DNA of 64,000 nt from Roseomonas sp. CECT 9278 (GCF_918698155.1 NZ_CAKKLX010000005.1:124001-188000); one strand, 5' to 3'; shown: positions 16,540-28,340, counted from the first letter of the stretch. Notes: generated from the sequence alone by a model not told the origin. Translations and numbers: made by a program.

Positions 16540-19500
16540 CCGGCCTGCACCGCGAAGCCCGGCTGGAAGACGCTATCTGCGCCCATCTCGCCGCCCATGG
16601 CTGGCTCTACGAGCCTGACGCCGCCGCGCGCCACGACCGCGCCCGTGGCCTGTTCCTGGAAGACCTCGCCGCCTGGGTTCAGGCCACCCAGCCCGAGGCC
16701 TGGGAGGCTTTGACCAAGACGCATGGCGCCACGGCTGCCCTGGCGCTGGCCGACCGGCTGCGCGCCACGCTCGACCGGCAAGGCGCGCTGGAGGTGCTTC
16801 GCCAGGGGCTCGACATGGTCGGGCTGCGCCGGCCGATCGCGCTGGTGCAGTTCCGCCCGGCGCTGGCGATGAACCCGGCGCTGGCCGAACGCTACGCCGC
16901 CAATCGGCTGCGCGTGGTCCGGCAGGTACGGTATTCGGGCGCGCATGAGAACAGCCTCGACCTCGTGCTGTTCCTGAACGGTATTCCCGTCGCCACCGCC
17001 GAGCTGAAATCGGACTATACCCAATCCGTCCGCGATGCGGTGGACCAGTACCGCTACGATCGCCCGCCGCGCCTGCCCGGCCGCAACGCGCCGGAGCCCA
17101 TCCTGGCCTTCCCCGGCGGCGCGCTGGTGCATTTCGCGGTCAGCAACAGCGAGGTGCGGATGTGCACGCGCCTCGGTGGCGCCGACAGCCGCTTCCTGCC
17201 CTTCAACCAGGGCCATGATTTCGGCGCCGGCAATCCGAACAACCCGAATGGCACGGACACCGCCTATCTGTGGGACCAGGTATGGCAGCGGGATTCCTGG
17301 CTGGAGATCCTCGGCCGTTACCTGGTGCCGGTGAAGGATGGCAAGCAGCGCCTGACCGGCTGGATCTTCCCGAGATTCCACCAGCTCGACGCCACGCGGC
17401 GGCTCGTGGCGCAGGTGCTGACGGATGGCCCTGGCGGGCGCTACCTGATCGAGCACTCGGCAGGGTCGGGCAAGACGAACTCCATCGCCTGGACGGCGCA
17501 TTTCCTGGCCGATCTGCACGATGCCGAAAACCGAAAGGTGTTCGACACGGTGCTGGTGGTGTCGGATCGCACGGTGCTGGACCGGCAGTTGCGCGAGGCC
17601 CTGGAGGGGTTCGAGCGGACGCAAGGCGTGGTCGCCACCATCACCGGCGATGGCGGCAGCAAGAGCCAGGAGCTGGCGGAGGCGCTGGCAGCGGGGAAGA
17701 AGATCGTGGTCTGCACCATCCAGACCTTCCCCTTCGCCATCGAGCAGGTGCGCGCCCTGGCCCGCATGCAGGGCAAGCGCTTCTGCGTGATCGCGGATGA
17801 GGCGCATTCCTCGCAGACCGGCCAGGCCGCCCAGAAGCTCAAGCAGACATTGACGGCGGAGGAGGCGGCGGCGCTGGAGGATGGCGGCGAGTTCGACCTT
17901 GAGGACCTCCTGGCCGCCGAGATGAAGGGCCGCGCGGCGCAGGATGCCGCGATCAGCTACGTCGCCTTCACCGCGACGCCGAAGGCCAAGACGCTGGAAC
18001 TGTTCGGCCGGCGGCCGGACCCGTTGCGGCCGGCGGCGCAGGACAATCGGCCCGCAGCCTTCCACACCTATTCCATGCGCCAAGCGATCGAGGAGGAATT
18101 CATCCTCGATGTGCTGCGCAACTACACCGCCTATCGCATGGCCTTCCGCCTGACCCATGCCGGGCGGGAGATGGACGAGACGGAGGTGGATGCCAGCGAG
18201 GCGAAGAAGGGCATCATGGGATGGGTGCGGCTGCACCCGCACAACATCGCCGCCCGCGTGCAGATCGTGGTGGAGCATTTCCGGCAGAACGTGGCGCACC
18301 TGCTGGCCGGCCGCGCGAAGGCCATGGTTGTGACGGCCAGCCGGCGCGAGGCGGTGCGCTGGATGCGGGCGATGGAGGCCTATATCCGCCAGCGCCGCTA
18401 CAATCTCGGCGTGCTGGTGGCCTTCTCGGGCGAGGTGAACGATCCGGAGAGCGGCCCCGAGCCCTTCACCGAGGCCAACATGAACCCTGGGCTGCGCGGG
18501 CGCGACATGCGCGAGGCGTTTGCCACCGCAGAGTTCAGCCTGCTGATCGTGGCGAACAAGTTCCAGACCGGCTTCGACCAGCCGCTGCTCTGCGCGATGT
18601 ATGTGGACCGCCGGCTCGGCGGCATCCAGGCGGTACAGACTCTCTCGCGCCTGAACCGGGCGCATCCGGGGAAGGACACGACCTATGTCGTGGACTTCGT
18701 GAATGAGCCGGAGGAGGTGCTGGGCGCTTTCCGCCAGTACCACACCACCGCGCAGCTCGCTGATGTGAGCGACCCGAATGTGGTGCTGGACCTGCGCAGC
18801 AAGCTGGATGCGCTGGGGTTCTATGACCGCTTCGAGGTTGAGCGGGTGGCCAAGGTCGCGATGACCCCGGGCGCGACGCCGGGCGATCTCGATGCGGCGC
18901 TGGGCCAGGTGAGCAGTCGGTTGCTGACCCGCTTCAAGCACGCGCAGCAGGCCGTCCGCGGCGGCACCGATGGCTCCAAGGCGAGCGACGCGGCGAAGGA
19001 TGAGATGGAGGCGCTGCTGCTCTTCAAGCGCGACCTCGGCAGCTACGTGCGGGCCTATGAGTTCCTCGGGCAAATGTTCGACTACGGGAACACCGACTTC
19101 GAGAAGCTCTATCTGTTCGCCCGGCTGCTGCTGCCCCTGCTTGACTATGGGCGCGAGCGTGAGGGGATCGATCTTTCAGCGCTGCGCCTGACGCATCACA
19201 AGCTGCGCGACCTGGGGCAGCAGAAGCTGAACCTGGCGGGCGGGGAGCCGGCAGAGGGGCTGAAGCCGGTGACGGAGGTGGGCTCCGGGGAGATCCAGGA
19301 CCGGCAGAAGCAGCTTCTGGCCCAGATCATCCAGGCGCTGAATGACCTGTTCGAGGGGGAGCTCACGGACGGGGACCGGGTCGCCTTCGCGGAAAGCGTC
19401 CGGACCAAGCTGATGGAGAGCGAGACGCTGCGGGCCCAAGCCGCGGCGAACACGCGGGAGCAGTTCGTGAATTCGCCGAATCTGCGGGAGGAGCTGCTGA

Positions 19501-19658
19501 ACGCCATCATTTCGACAATGGAGGCGCATGGCAGCATGAGCCGGCAGGCGCTGAACTCGGAAGCGATTCAGGCCGGCCTGTTGTCGGTGCTGCTGGGGCC
19601 GGGCGCACTGTGGGAACGCTTGCGGCGTGGGGACGAGGCGCCACCTGCGCCGCCATGA
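16536..19658 (+). CDS. hsdR: Type I restriction enzyme subunit R
   Basis: The 1040-residue motor and nuclease subunit. The N-terminal nuclease domain has LDLVLF (Asp142) and TAELKSD (Glu156, Lys158). The helicase part follows: Walker A AGSGKT near 309-314, a DEAH box at 421-424, FTATPKAKTLELFG as motif III, and NKFQTGFDQP plus LSRLNRAHPGKD as later motor motifs. The C-terminal helical region (about 800-1000) binds the methylase core. Length agrees with the family. It is the last gene of the operon; a terminator-like hairpin follows at 19751. The gene looks intact and should be active with HsdM and HsdS. Confidence 0.96.
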   Translation: MTGLHREARLEDAICAHLAAHGWLYEPDAAARHDRARGLFLEDLAAWVQATQPEAWEALTKTHGATAALALADRLRATLDRQGALEVLRQGLDMVGLRRPIALVQFRPALAMNPALAERYAANRLRVVRQVRYSGAHENSLDLVLFLNGIPVATAELKSDYTQSVRDAVDQYRYDRPPRLPGRNAPEPILAFPGGALVHFAVSNSEVRMCTRLGGADSRFLPFNQGHDFGAGNPNNPNGTDTAYLWDQVWQRDSWLEILGRYLVPVKDGKQRLTGWIFPRFHQLDATRRLVAQVLTDGPGGRYLIEHSAGSGKTNSIAWTAHFLADLHDAENRKVFDTVLVVSDRTVLDRQLREALEGFERTQGVVATITGDGGSKSQELAEALAAGKKIVVCTIQTFPFAIEQVRALARMQGKRFCVIADEAHSSQTGQAAQKLKQTLTAEEAAALEDGGEFDLEDLLAAEMKGRAAQDAAISYVAFTATPKAKTLELFGRRPDPLRPAAQDNRPAAFHTYSMRQAIEEEFILDVLRNYTAYRMAFRLTHAGREMDETEVDASEAKKGIMGWVRLHPHNIAARVQIVVEHFRQNVAHLLAGRAKAMVVTASRREAVRWMRAMEAYIRQRRYNLGVLVAFSGEVNDPESGPEPFTEANMNPGLRGRDMREAFATAEFSLLIVANKFQTGFDQPLLCAMYVDRRLGGIQAVQTLSRLNRAHPGKDTTYVVDFVNEPEEVLGAFRQYHTTAQLADVSDPNVVLDLRSKLDALGFYDRFEVERVAKVAMTPGATPGDLDAALGQVSSRLLTRFKHAQQAVRGGTDGSKASDAAKDEMEALLLFKRDLGSYVRAYEFLGQMFDYGNTDFEKLYLFARLLLPLLDYGREREGIDLSALRLTHHKLRDLGQQKLNLAGGEPAEGLKPVTEVGSGEIQDRQKQLLAQIIQALNDLFEGELTDGDRVAFAESVRTKLMESETLRAQAAANTREQFVNSPNLREELLNAIISTMEAHGSMSRQALNSEAIQAGLLSVLLGPGALWERLRRGDEAPPAPP

Positions 19659-19738
19659 TCCCGAAACGGGCAGTGGCGAAGTCCGGCTTTCGAGAAGCGT
19701 ACTGAAGTGTTCGCTCTCGAAGTACGGATTTCAGGCAA

Positions 19739-19753
19739 GTGGGGTTCGAACCA
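19739..19753. other. T-arm-like scar next to tRNA-Ser (possible att remnant)
   Basis: GTGGGGTTCGAACCA matches GTGGGATTCGAACCC of the nearby tRNA-Ser gene (19984-19998) at 13 of 15 positions, in the same orientation. It is 245 bp away, on the island side of the tRNA 3' end. A CAGG just upstream also has a counterpart in the tRNA. This could be a decayed attachment site; chance similarity of a short T-loop sequence cannot be excluded. Confidence 0.35.
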
Positions 19754-19798
19754 GGGCAAGTGCCGGCCGCGCTGAAGCCGGCCTTTTACCTGGGTTTT
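19751..19798 (+). terminator. Hairpin terminator after hsdR
   Basis: Inverted GCCGGC arms (19762-19767 and 19777-19782) with flanking AAG/CTT and outer CCAGG/CCTGG pairing form an imperfect stem, followed by GGGTTTTTG. This has the form of an intrinsic terminator for the restriction operon. Confidence 0.6.
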
Positions 19799-19972
19799 TG
19801 TGTTCCGTACTAAAACGCCCCAGTCAGGAGGTCCGGAGAGAATTGGCCTCCGGAGAGCGATTTTCGCCCGTCTCCGCGCCGAGCCAGTCAACAGGTCTGC
19901 TCCGAAAACCCCAGGAAACCTGCCACTCAGCGCGACATCTGGTCTGGCGGAGAGCACGGCTCGTATGGGAAC

Positions 19973-20063
19973 TGGCGGACAGGGTGGGATTCGAACCCAC
20001 GATACGCTTTTGACGTATACGCACTTTCCAGGCGCGCGCCTTCGACCGCTCGGCCACCTGTCC
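19973..20063 (-). tRNA. tRNA-Ser (GGA anticodon)
   Basis: The reverse strand reads a complete class II tRNA. The acceptor stem GGACAGG pairs with CCTGTCC, with discriminator G and an encoded CCA. The D-arm is GGCCGAGCGGTCGAAGGC, the anticodon loop CTGGAAA gives anticodon GGA, there is a long variable arm typical of serine tRNAs, and the T-arm contains GGTTCGAATC. The 3' end faces the restriction island, the usual orientation for island integration at tRNA genes. Confidence 0.95.
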
Positions 20064-20127
20064 GGAGGGCGCGGAACATAGTCAGCGCGCGGCCGCCGCG
20101 CAACCCGCGGCCGCGCCGAAAACCGCC

Positions 20128-21117
20128 TCAGTCCGCGAACTGCCCCGCCGCCTGGATCAGCGGCCGCCACTTCGCGATATCCGCCTGCCAGAAATCGCGG
20201 TGCACCTGCGGCGTCGCACGCGCCACCGCCACCGGCGCGGTGCCCAGGTCGGCGAAGCGGCGGCCGATGCCCTCGTCCTGCAGCGCCTTCACCAGCGCCT
20301 GGTTCAGCCGCGCCACGATCGGCGCCGGCGTCGCCCGCGGCGCATACAGCCCGTGCCAGATGCTGACCTCGAGGCCCGGCAGGCCGCCCTGCGCGGCGGT
20401 CGGAAGGTCGCCAAGGGACGGCACGCGTTCATTCGTGGTGACCGCGAAGGCGCGGATGGTGCCGCCGCGGATGTGTTCGGTGGTGTTGGTGGTCTGGTCG
20501 CACATGATGTCGACCGTGCCGGCCACCAGGTCGTTCATCGCCGGGCCGGTGCCGCGATACGGCACGGTGGTCATGCGGGTGTCGACCGCCTTCATCAGCA
20601 GCAGCCCGCACAAGTGGCTGGCGGCGCCGATGCCGGCATTGGCGTAGTTCAGCGCCTCGCCCCGCTGGCGGATCAGCGCGACCAGCTCAGCCAGGTTGGT
20701 CGCCTCGATGTTGCGGCGCGCGACCAGGGTCATCGGCACCTCGGTCACCAGGCCGATGGTCTCGAAGCCGTTGATCGCATCGTAGGACAGCCGCCGATAC
20801 AGCGTCGGGATGGTCGCCATGCCGATATGGTGCAGCAGGATGGTGTGGCCATCCGGGCGTGCATTGGCCACGCGCTGCGCGCCCAGCGTGCCGCCGGCGC
20901 CGCCGACATTCTCGACCACCACGGGCTGGCCCAGGTCGGTGCTCATGGCCTGCGCGATCAGGCGGCCCACGGTGTCGGTCGGCCCGCCCGCGGCGAAGGG
21001 GATGACCATGCTGACGGGGCGGTTCGGGAAGGCGCCCTGCGCGAGCGCCGGCGCCGCCAGGCCGGTGGCCGATGCGGCGGCCGTGGCGGCGAAGATGCGG
21101 CGGGTGATGAGCGACAT
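20128..21117 (-). CDS. Bug-family (TctC-type) solute-binding protein
   Basis: A 329-residue periplasmic binding protein of the tripartite tricarboxylate transporter family. The N-terminus has a signal with a twin-arginine-like start (TRRIFAATAAASA) and an ALA-Q cleavage site near residue 27. The family motifs are present: FPNRPVSMVIPFAAGGPTD, VVENVGGAGGTLGAQRVA and the YRGTGPAMNDLVAG region. The ligand is probably a small carboxylate, but it cannot be predicted. No TctA/TctB membrane genes lie next to it, which is common for the very numerous orphan Bug proteins of this bacterial group. It is convergent with nothing and lies between the tRNA and lepA. Confidence 0.92.
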   Translation of the reverse strand: MSLITRRIFAATAAASATGLAAPALAQGAFPNRPVSMVIPFAAGGPTDTVGRLIAQAMSTDLGQPVVVENVGGAGGTLGAQRVANARPDGHTILLHHIGMATIPTLYRRLSYDAINGFETIGLVTEVPMTLVARRNIEATNLAELVALIRQRGEALNYANAGIGAASHLCGLLLMKAVDTRMTTVPYRGTGPAMNDLVAGTVDIMCDQTTNTTEHIRGGTIRAFAVTTNERVPSLGDLPTAAQGGLPGLEVSIWHGLYAPRATPAPIVARLNQALVKALQDEGIGRRFADLGTAPVAVARATPQVHRDFWQADIAKWRPLIQAAGQFAD

Positions 21118-21242
21118 GCGCGGTTCCTCCGGTGCGAGCCGTCACGCGGCCCGTTCAATACCAGTCGAGATCAGTGACGGATGGACGAAAGTCAATCCCC
21201 GGCGGCGGCGGCGGGCATCGGCGGCCCGCGCGGGCCGCGGTG

Positions 21243-23048
<1,806 letters not shown>

Positions 23049-23121
23049 GGGAATCCGGAGACGGGACGATGGCAGGGGCGCGCCCCGCGGTCTGCCCCGG
23101 GACATAGGGCAGACCGGCCGC

Positions 23122-24519
23122 TTGTCAAAGCATCTTGGCGCCCTGGCGCTGGTCCTGGCGCTGCTGGGCTGCGCCGCCAGCGACCGCGGCATCAACCCTC
23201 CGCTGGCCCCGGGCACCCGGAACGCGGGCTATGGGCTGGAGGATGTCAACGCCGCCGGCGGGCGGCCTGACCTGCTCATCTTCGTGGCCTTCTCGGGCGG
23301 CGGGAAGCGGTCGGCCGCCTTCGGCCACGGCGCGCTGCGCGGCATGCGGGACGTGCCGGTCCGCCGCGGCGCCGACACCTCGACCCTGCTGGAGGAGGTC
23401 GACCAGGTCGCCGGCGTCTCCGGCGGCAGCTTCACCGCGACGCACTACGCCCTGTATGGCGCCCGGTCCTTCGAAACCTTCCCGGCCGAGTTCCTGCACC
23501 AGGACATCGCCGCCTATGTCTGGGGCACCTACCTGCTGCCCTGGCAATGGGGCTGGCTGGTCGACCCCGATGTCGGCACCAATGACCGCATGGCGGGCGT
23601 CTATGACGCGCTGATGTTCCGCGGCGCCACCTTCCGCGACCTGCAGGCGCGCAGCCGGCCTCGGCTGTCGATCAACGCCACCGACCTCGCCACCGGATCG
23701 CCCTTCCCCTTCCTGCCGCATGCCTTCGACGTGATCTGCTCGGACCTGGCGGCCTTCCCGCTGGCGCGCGCGGTGGCGGCGTCGAACGGCTTCCCGCTGC
23801 TGTTCACGCCCATCACCCTGGCCAACCACCGCGGGCCGGATTGCGCGGCGCCGCTGCCCAGCAACCTCGCGACCATGCCGATGCTGGCCGAATTCAACCG
23901 CCGCCGCGTGATCGAGGTGGTCGCCCGCATGGCCGACCGCGAGCGCACGCCCTGGCTGCACCTGCTCGATGGCGGCATCTCCGACAACCTGGCCTTGCGC
24001 GTGACGGTGAACTTCGCACTGCTGGGCGGTGTCGATGAACCGCGCTTCGCCGCCGCCATGCTGCCGGTGCGCCGCATGCTCATGATCAGCGTGGACGGGC
24101 AATCCGCCACCGACCCCGCGCTGTCGCGCCAGCGCATGGTGAACGGGGTGATCCAGATCCTCGATGCCGTCTCGGGCGGGCAGATCGACAACTACAACCT
24201 CGAGACCCTGGCCGTCACAGCGGTCGAGGTCGAGCGCATGGTGGACCGCCAGCGCGCCAATCGCTGCGCCCATGCGCCGGTCATCGACGGCCACCGCTGC
24301 GACGATGTGGCAGGCCGCCTGGTGCATGTCTCGCTGGCCGATGTGCGCGACCCCGCGCTGCGCGACCGCCTGCGCCGCGTGCCGACGGGCCTGACCCTGC
24401 CGGCCGAGGATGTCGATGCGCTGGTCGCCGCCGGCGAAAGCGTGATCCGCGACAGCCGCGCGCTGGCGGAGTTCCTGGCCGAGCCGCCGCCGGCCGCCCG
24501 CCGCGCCGCGCGCCGCTGA
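23122..24519 (+). CDS. Patatin-like phospholipase, predicted lipoprotein
   Basis: A 465-residue serine-Asp dyad lipase. The oxyanion loop is GGGKR (residues 59-63), the nucleophile elbow GVSGG holds Ser100, and DGG holds Asp283. The N-terminus starting from a TTG at 23122 is a short basic n-region, a hydrophobic core and a lipobox LLGC, so the protein is probably acylated at the first cysteine and membrane-anchored. A longer start at ATG 23047 is possible but gives an unnatural signal. Substrate is likely membrane phospholipid; the gene is monocistronic and divergent to lepA. Confidence 0.85.
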   Translation: MSKHLGALALVLALLGCAASDRGINPPLAPGTRNAGYGLEDVNAAGGRPDLLIFVAFSGGGKRSAAFGHGALRGMRDVPVRRGADTSTLLEEVDQVAGVSGGSFTATHYALYGARSFETFPAEFLHQDIAAYVWGTYLLPWQWGWLVDPDVGTNDRMAGVYDALMFRGATFRDLQARSRPRLSINATDLATGSPFPFLPHAFDVICSDLAAFPLARAVAASNGFPLLFTPITLANHRGPDCAAPLPSNLATMPMLAEFNRRRVIEVVARMADRERTPWLHLLDGGISDNLALRVTVNFALLGGVDEPRFAAAMLPVRRMLMISVDGQSATDPALSRQRMVNGVIQILDAVSGGQIDNYNLETLAVTAVEVERMVDRQRANRCAHAPVIDGHRCDDVAGRLVHVSLADVRDPALRDRLRRVPTGLTLPAEDVDALVAAGESVIRDSRALAEFLAEPPPAARRAARR

Positions 24520-24529
24520 CTCCGCCGAC

Positions 24530-25705
24530 CTACCGTGCGCGATCCAGCATCGGCGCCAGCCGCCACATGGCGATGGCGCCGATCAACGGTCCGATGCCCA
24601 GCAGCGCAAACGCCACGCCCACCCCCAGCGCCCCCATGACCCACGGCAGCACGCCGATCATCACCGCCGTCAGCAGGAACCCCATCGAGGTCTGCACCGT
24701 CAGCATCGTGCCGACGTAATCGGGTGGCGAAAGCCCCACCACGCAGGCCGAGAACTGCGCGCTATCCGCCACCACCGCGAAACCCCAGACGAACGCCAGG
24801 CCCAGCGCCAGCACCGGCCAGGCGGACACCGGGCCGATGAGCAGCGCGCAGCCGCCCGACACCACCATGCACAGCGCCGCCACGCGCGCGCGGTTCCACC
24901 GATCCGCCAGCAGCCCCGCCAGCACGCAGCCCGCCGCCCCCGCCGCCACCACGCCGAACACCCAGCCGCCCACATCCGGGCTGCCGAGCACGCCGGCCAG
25001 GAACACCCCGATCCAGGCCCACATGGCATAGAGCTCCCACATGTGCCCGAGGTAGCCGATATTCGCGAGCCGCAGCCCGCGGTGGCGCCACGCCTCCAGC
25101 ATCTGCGCCGGTCGGAACGGCGGCCGCGCACCCAGCAGCGGCCCGGCCCGGAACGGCAGCACCAGCACCCCGCCCAGCAACGCCAGCACCCCCGCCCCCG
25201 CATAGGCCACGCGCCAATCGACCGACCCAGCCAGCCCCGGCAACAGGTGCGGCAGCGCCGAGCCCAGCGTCACCGCCCCCACCACGATGCCGATCAGCAG
25301 CCCCAGGTCCCCCTTCGCCCAGGACGCCGCCAGCTTCATCCCGACCGGATAGACGCCCGCCATCGCCGCACCCGCCACGAAGCGCAGCGCCAGCGCCGCG
25401 CCCCCCGCCGGCGCCACCAGCACCTGCGCCAGCGTCGCCGCACCGGCCAGCACCGCGCAGCCGAGGAACAGCCGGCGCGCATCCGCGCGATCCGCCAGCG
25501 ACAGCACCGCGCTGACCAGCGTGCCGACCACGAAGCCCAGTTGCACGCAGGCCGTCAGCCAAGCCGCGCGCCCCGGCGTGACCAGGCCTTGCGCGATCAA
25601 TGACGGCACCGCCACCGTGCCGGCGAACCACACCGACAGCACCAGCACGATCGCCGCGGCCAGCAGCGCCATGTTGCGGCGCTTGCTGCCCGCGGGCGCG
25701 CTCAT
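24530..25705 (-). CDS. MFS transporter
   Basis: A 391-residue membrane protein with about twelve hydrophobic segments and an alternation of Gly/Ala-rich helices typical of the major facilitator superfamily. The loop between helices 2 and 3 has a degenerate MFS pattern (LSLADRADARRLFLG). The start codon overlaps the pheT stop by 4 bases, so the two are co-transcribed, although their functions appear unrelated. Substrate cannot be predicted; related proteins are annotated as cyanate- or nitrate-type permeases. Confidence 0.85.
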   Translation of the reverse strand: MSAPAGSKRRNMALLAAAIVLVLSVWFAGTVAVPSLIAQGLVTPGRAAWLTACVQLGFVVGTLVSAVLSLADRADARRLFLGCAVLAGAATLAQVLVAPAGGAALALRFVAGAAMAGVYPVGMKLAASWAKGDLGLLIGIVVGAVTLGSALPHLLPGLAGSVDWRVAYAGAGVLALLGGVLVLPFRAGPLLGARPPFRPAQMLEAWRHRGLRLANIGYLGHMWELYAMWAWIGVFLAGVLGSPDVGGWVFGVVAAGAAGCVLAGLLADRWNRARVAALCMVVSGGCALLIGPVSAWPVLALGLAFVWGFAVVADSAQFSACVVGLSPPDYVGTMLTVQTSMGFLLTAVMIGVLPWVMGALGVGVAFALLGIGPLIGAIAMWRLAPMLDRAR

Positions 25706-28197
25706 GCCCGCAGCGTGGCGCCCGTCGCCTTGGCCACGGCGGCCACGATCCGGTCGGCCACGGCTTCGATCTGCACGTCGGTCAGCGTCGCCTCGCGCGG
25801 CTGGATCGTCACCTGGATGGCCAGCGACGTCGACCCCTCCGGCACGCCCTTGCCGCGATAGACGTCGAACAGCGCGACATCCGTCACCAGCGCCTTGTCG
25901 GCCCCACGCGCGGCGCGCAGCAGCGCATCGGCGGCCACGCCATCCGGCACGATGAAGGCGAAGTCGCGCCGCAGCGGCTGGAAGGATGGCAGGTCGGGCG
26001 CGCCCTTCTTGCGCCGCTTGGGCTCCGGCACGGCATCGAGGAACACCTCGAAGGCCACCGCCGGGCCGGGCAGGTCGAGCGCGGCCAGCACGCTCGGATG
26101 CACCTCCCCGAAGGTCGCCAGCACGATCTTCGGTCCCTGCCGCACCACGCCCGAACGCCCCGGGTGGTAGAAGACCGGCGCGTCGGTCGTGACCTGCAAG
26201 GCCGCCATGGGCACGCCCAGCGCGACCAGCACCGCCAGCGCATCGCCCTTCGCGTCCATCGCATCGACGCCGCGCGCGGCTTCCGCCCAATGCCGCGCCG
26301 TGGCGCCATGCCGCACGCCGGCGGCGACCGCGGCCTGGCCGTCGGGCGTGACATCGCGATACGCCGCGCCGAGTTCGTGCAGCGCCACATCCGCAAACCC
26401 GCGCGCCGCATTGCGCTGCGCCGCCAGCAGCAGCGAGGCGACCGGTGTGGGCCGCATCTGATCCAGGTCCGCCGCGATCGGGTTGACCAACCGCAGCGCC
26501 TCGGGCGTGGCGCCGAACAGCGCGGCCGTCTTCGCCTCCATGAAGGCGAAGGTCACGGCTTCCTGCATCCCGCGCGCCGCCAGCACGCGCCGCGCCAGCG
26601 CCGCGCGCGCCTGCCTGGCCGTGAAGGCCGGCGGCGGGATCACCGCCAGCGCCGGCAGCGACACCGCCGGCACGGCATCAAGCCCACCCAGCCGCAGCAC
26701 TTCCTCCACCAGGTCGCATTCCGGTTCGATCACCGCCTGGCCCTCGGCGGCCTTGGCGGCGCGCGCCGGGTCCAGCCCCTCGAACTGCGCCAGCATGCCG
26801 CCGCCGGCCCGATAGGCCGACAGGTCGCCCGCCACGTCATTGCGCCAGGACGGCACGGCGACGGTCACGCGCGCCGCATCGCGCGAACGCACCGCGAAGC
26901 CGAGGCGCTCCAGCCGCGCCACCGACTCATCCGCCGGCAAGTCCAGCCCGCCATAATCGCGCACGCGGTCGAAGCGCAGCGTGGCGTTCCGCTGCCAAGC
27001 CGGTTCGGCGCCGGCCATCGAGACCTCGCTCGCCTCGCCGCCGCACAGCTCGAGGATCATGCGCGTCGCCGCTTCCAGCGCATCGGGCAGCAGCGCGGGA
27101 TCAAGCCCGCGTTCGAAGCGCGCCCGCGCATCTGTCCGCACATCATGCCGGCGGCCCGACAGCGCGATCCGCACCGGGTCGAACAGCGCGCATTCGATGA
27201 AACACTCCGTCGTCGTCTCGTCGCAGCCCGACGGCGCGCCGCCGATCACGCCACCCAGGGCCTCGGCGCCGCCGGCATCGGCGATCACGCCATCCTCGGA
27301 CGTCAGCGCATAGGTCTTGCCGTTCAGCGCGGCCAGCGTCTCGCCGTCCCGCGCCATGCGCATGACCAGGTTCGTGCCCTTCACCTTCGCCACGTCGAAG
27401 ACATGCAGCGGGCGGCCGATGTCGAAGGTGAAGTAGTTGGTGATGTCGACCAGCGTGCTGATCGGGCGCAGGCCGATCGCGACCAGGCGGTCCTGCAGCC
27501 ACTTCGGGCTCGGCCCGTTCTTCACGCCGCGCACCGCACGGCCGAGCGCGAACAGGCAGGCGCGCGGGTCCTCGATCTTCCAGTTCAGCGGCGACTTGTA
27601 GGCCGCGGGCACGGATGGCGCCGACCACGGCTTCAGCGCCCCCAGCCCCGCCGCCGCCAAATCCCGCGCGATGCCGCGCACCGACAGCGCATCGCCGCGG
27701 TTGGGCGTCACGCCGATCTCGATGACCGGATCATCCATGCCCGCCCAGGTCACGTAGGATGCGCCGATCGGCGCATCCGCCGGCAGATCCACGATCCCGG
27801 AATGGTCGTCGCCGAGCCCCATCTCGCGCGACGACAGCATCATCGCTTCGGACTTTACGCCGCGGATCTCGCCCGCCTTCAGCGTGATGCCGGTGCCGGG
27901 GATGAAGGCGCCGGGAAGCGCCGCAACACCGATCATGCCGGTGCGCGCATTGGGCGCGCCGCACACGACCGAACGCTCGACGCCATCGCCCACATCCACG
28001 CGCAGCTGGCGCAGCCGGTCGGCATTGGGGTGCTGCACCGCCTCGATCACGCGCGCGATGCGGAAGGAGGCGAGTGCGGCGCCGCGATCCTCGATGCCTT
28101 CGACCTCGAGGCCGATGGCGTTCAGCGTGCGCGCGATCTCATCGACGCCGGCCGTGGTGTCGAGGTGGTCGCGCAGCCAGGACAGAGAAAACTTCAC
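25702..28197 (-). CDS. pheT: Phenylalanine--tRNA ligase beta subunit
   Basis: An 831-residue subunit that with PheS charges tRNA-Phe. The N-terminal tRNA-binding domain (residues about 40-150, including ADRLRQLRVDVGDG), the B3/B4 editing region, the B5 domain and the C-terminal ferredoxin-fold anticodon-binding domain (PLRRDFAFIVPDGVAADALL) are all in order. The start is GTG at 28197 (KFSLSWLRDHLDTT), the usual beginning of the family. It lies 143 bp downstream of pheS and overlaps the MFS gene. Confidence 0.97.
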   Translation of the reverse strand: MKFSLSWLRDHLDTTAGVDEIARTLNAIGLEVEGIEDRGAALASFRIARVIEAVQHPNADRLRQLRVDVGDGVERSVVCGAPNARTGMIGVAALPGAFIPGTGITLKAGEIRGVKSEAMMLSSREMGLGDDHSGIVDLPADAPIGASYVTWAGMDDPVIEIGVTPNRGDALSVRGIARDLAAAGLGALKPWSAPSVPAAYKSPLNWKIEDPRACLFALGRAVRGVKNGPSPKWLQDRLVAIGLRPISTLVDITNYFTFDIGRPLHVFDVAKVKGTNLVMRMARDGETLAALNGKTYALTSEDGVIADAGGAEALGGVIGGAPSGCDETTTECFIECALFDPVRIALSGRRHDVRTDARARFERGLDPALLPDALEAATRMILELCGGEASEVSMAGAEPAWQRNATLRFDRVRDYGGLDLPADESVARLERLGFAVRSRDAARVTVAVPSWRNDVAGDLSAYRAGGGMLAQFEGLDPARAAKAAEGQAVIEPECDLVEEVLRLGGLDAVPAVSLPALAVIPPPAFTARQARAALARRVLAARGMQEAVTFAFMEAKTAALFGATPEALRLVNPIAADLDQMRPTPVASLLLAAQRNAARGFADVALHELGAAYRDVTPDGQAAVAAGVRHGATARHWAEAARGVDAMDAKGDALAVLVALGVPMAALQVTTDAPVFYHPGRSGVVRQGPKIVLATFGEVHPSVLAALDLPGPAVAFEVFLDAVPEPKRRKKGAPDLPSFQPLRRDFAFIVPDGVAADALLRAARGADKALVTDVALFDVYRGKGVPEGSTSLAIQVTIQPREATLTDVQIEAVADRIVAAVAKATGATLRA

Positions 28198-28340
28198 AGG
28201 ATCAGCTCCGCGCTGCGAGGATGCGGCCGCACAGCGGCCGCCGCCGCCCACTCGCCTTCACCCGCAGGCGCGACCGCGCCGCGGCGAAGCCAAGCCGCCG
28301 GAGGCGGCGCCCGGCGTTTGAGGGCATAGCAAAAACCATC

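Larger units (their letters stand above)
19659..19972. other. Intergenic island/tRNA junction
   Basis: This 314-bp gap between hsdR and the tRNA gene contains no convincing gene. It holds a small inverted repeat CGTACT...AGTACG (about 19698-19726), a T-arm-like sequence at 19739-19753, and a terminator-type hairpin at 19751-19798. The remainder is unremarkable. It is probably the boundary between the acquired island and the native chromosome. Confidence 0.5.

Noticed and set aside
16431-19073. Long reverse open frame antisense to hsdR (880 codons)
   Set aside because: Arg/His/Gln-rich translation typical of antisense frames in G+C-rich genes; hsdR on the forward strand has complete motifs.
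25600-28329. Forward open frame of 909 codons opposite pheT
   Set aside because: Antisense shadow of a well-conserved synthetase gene.
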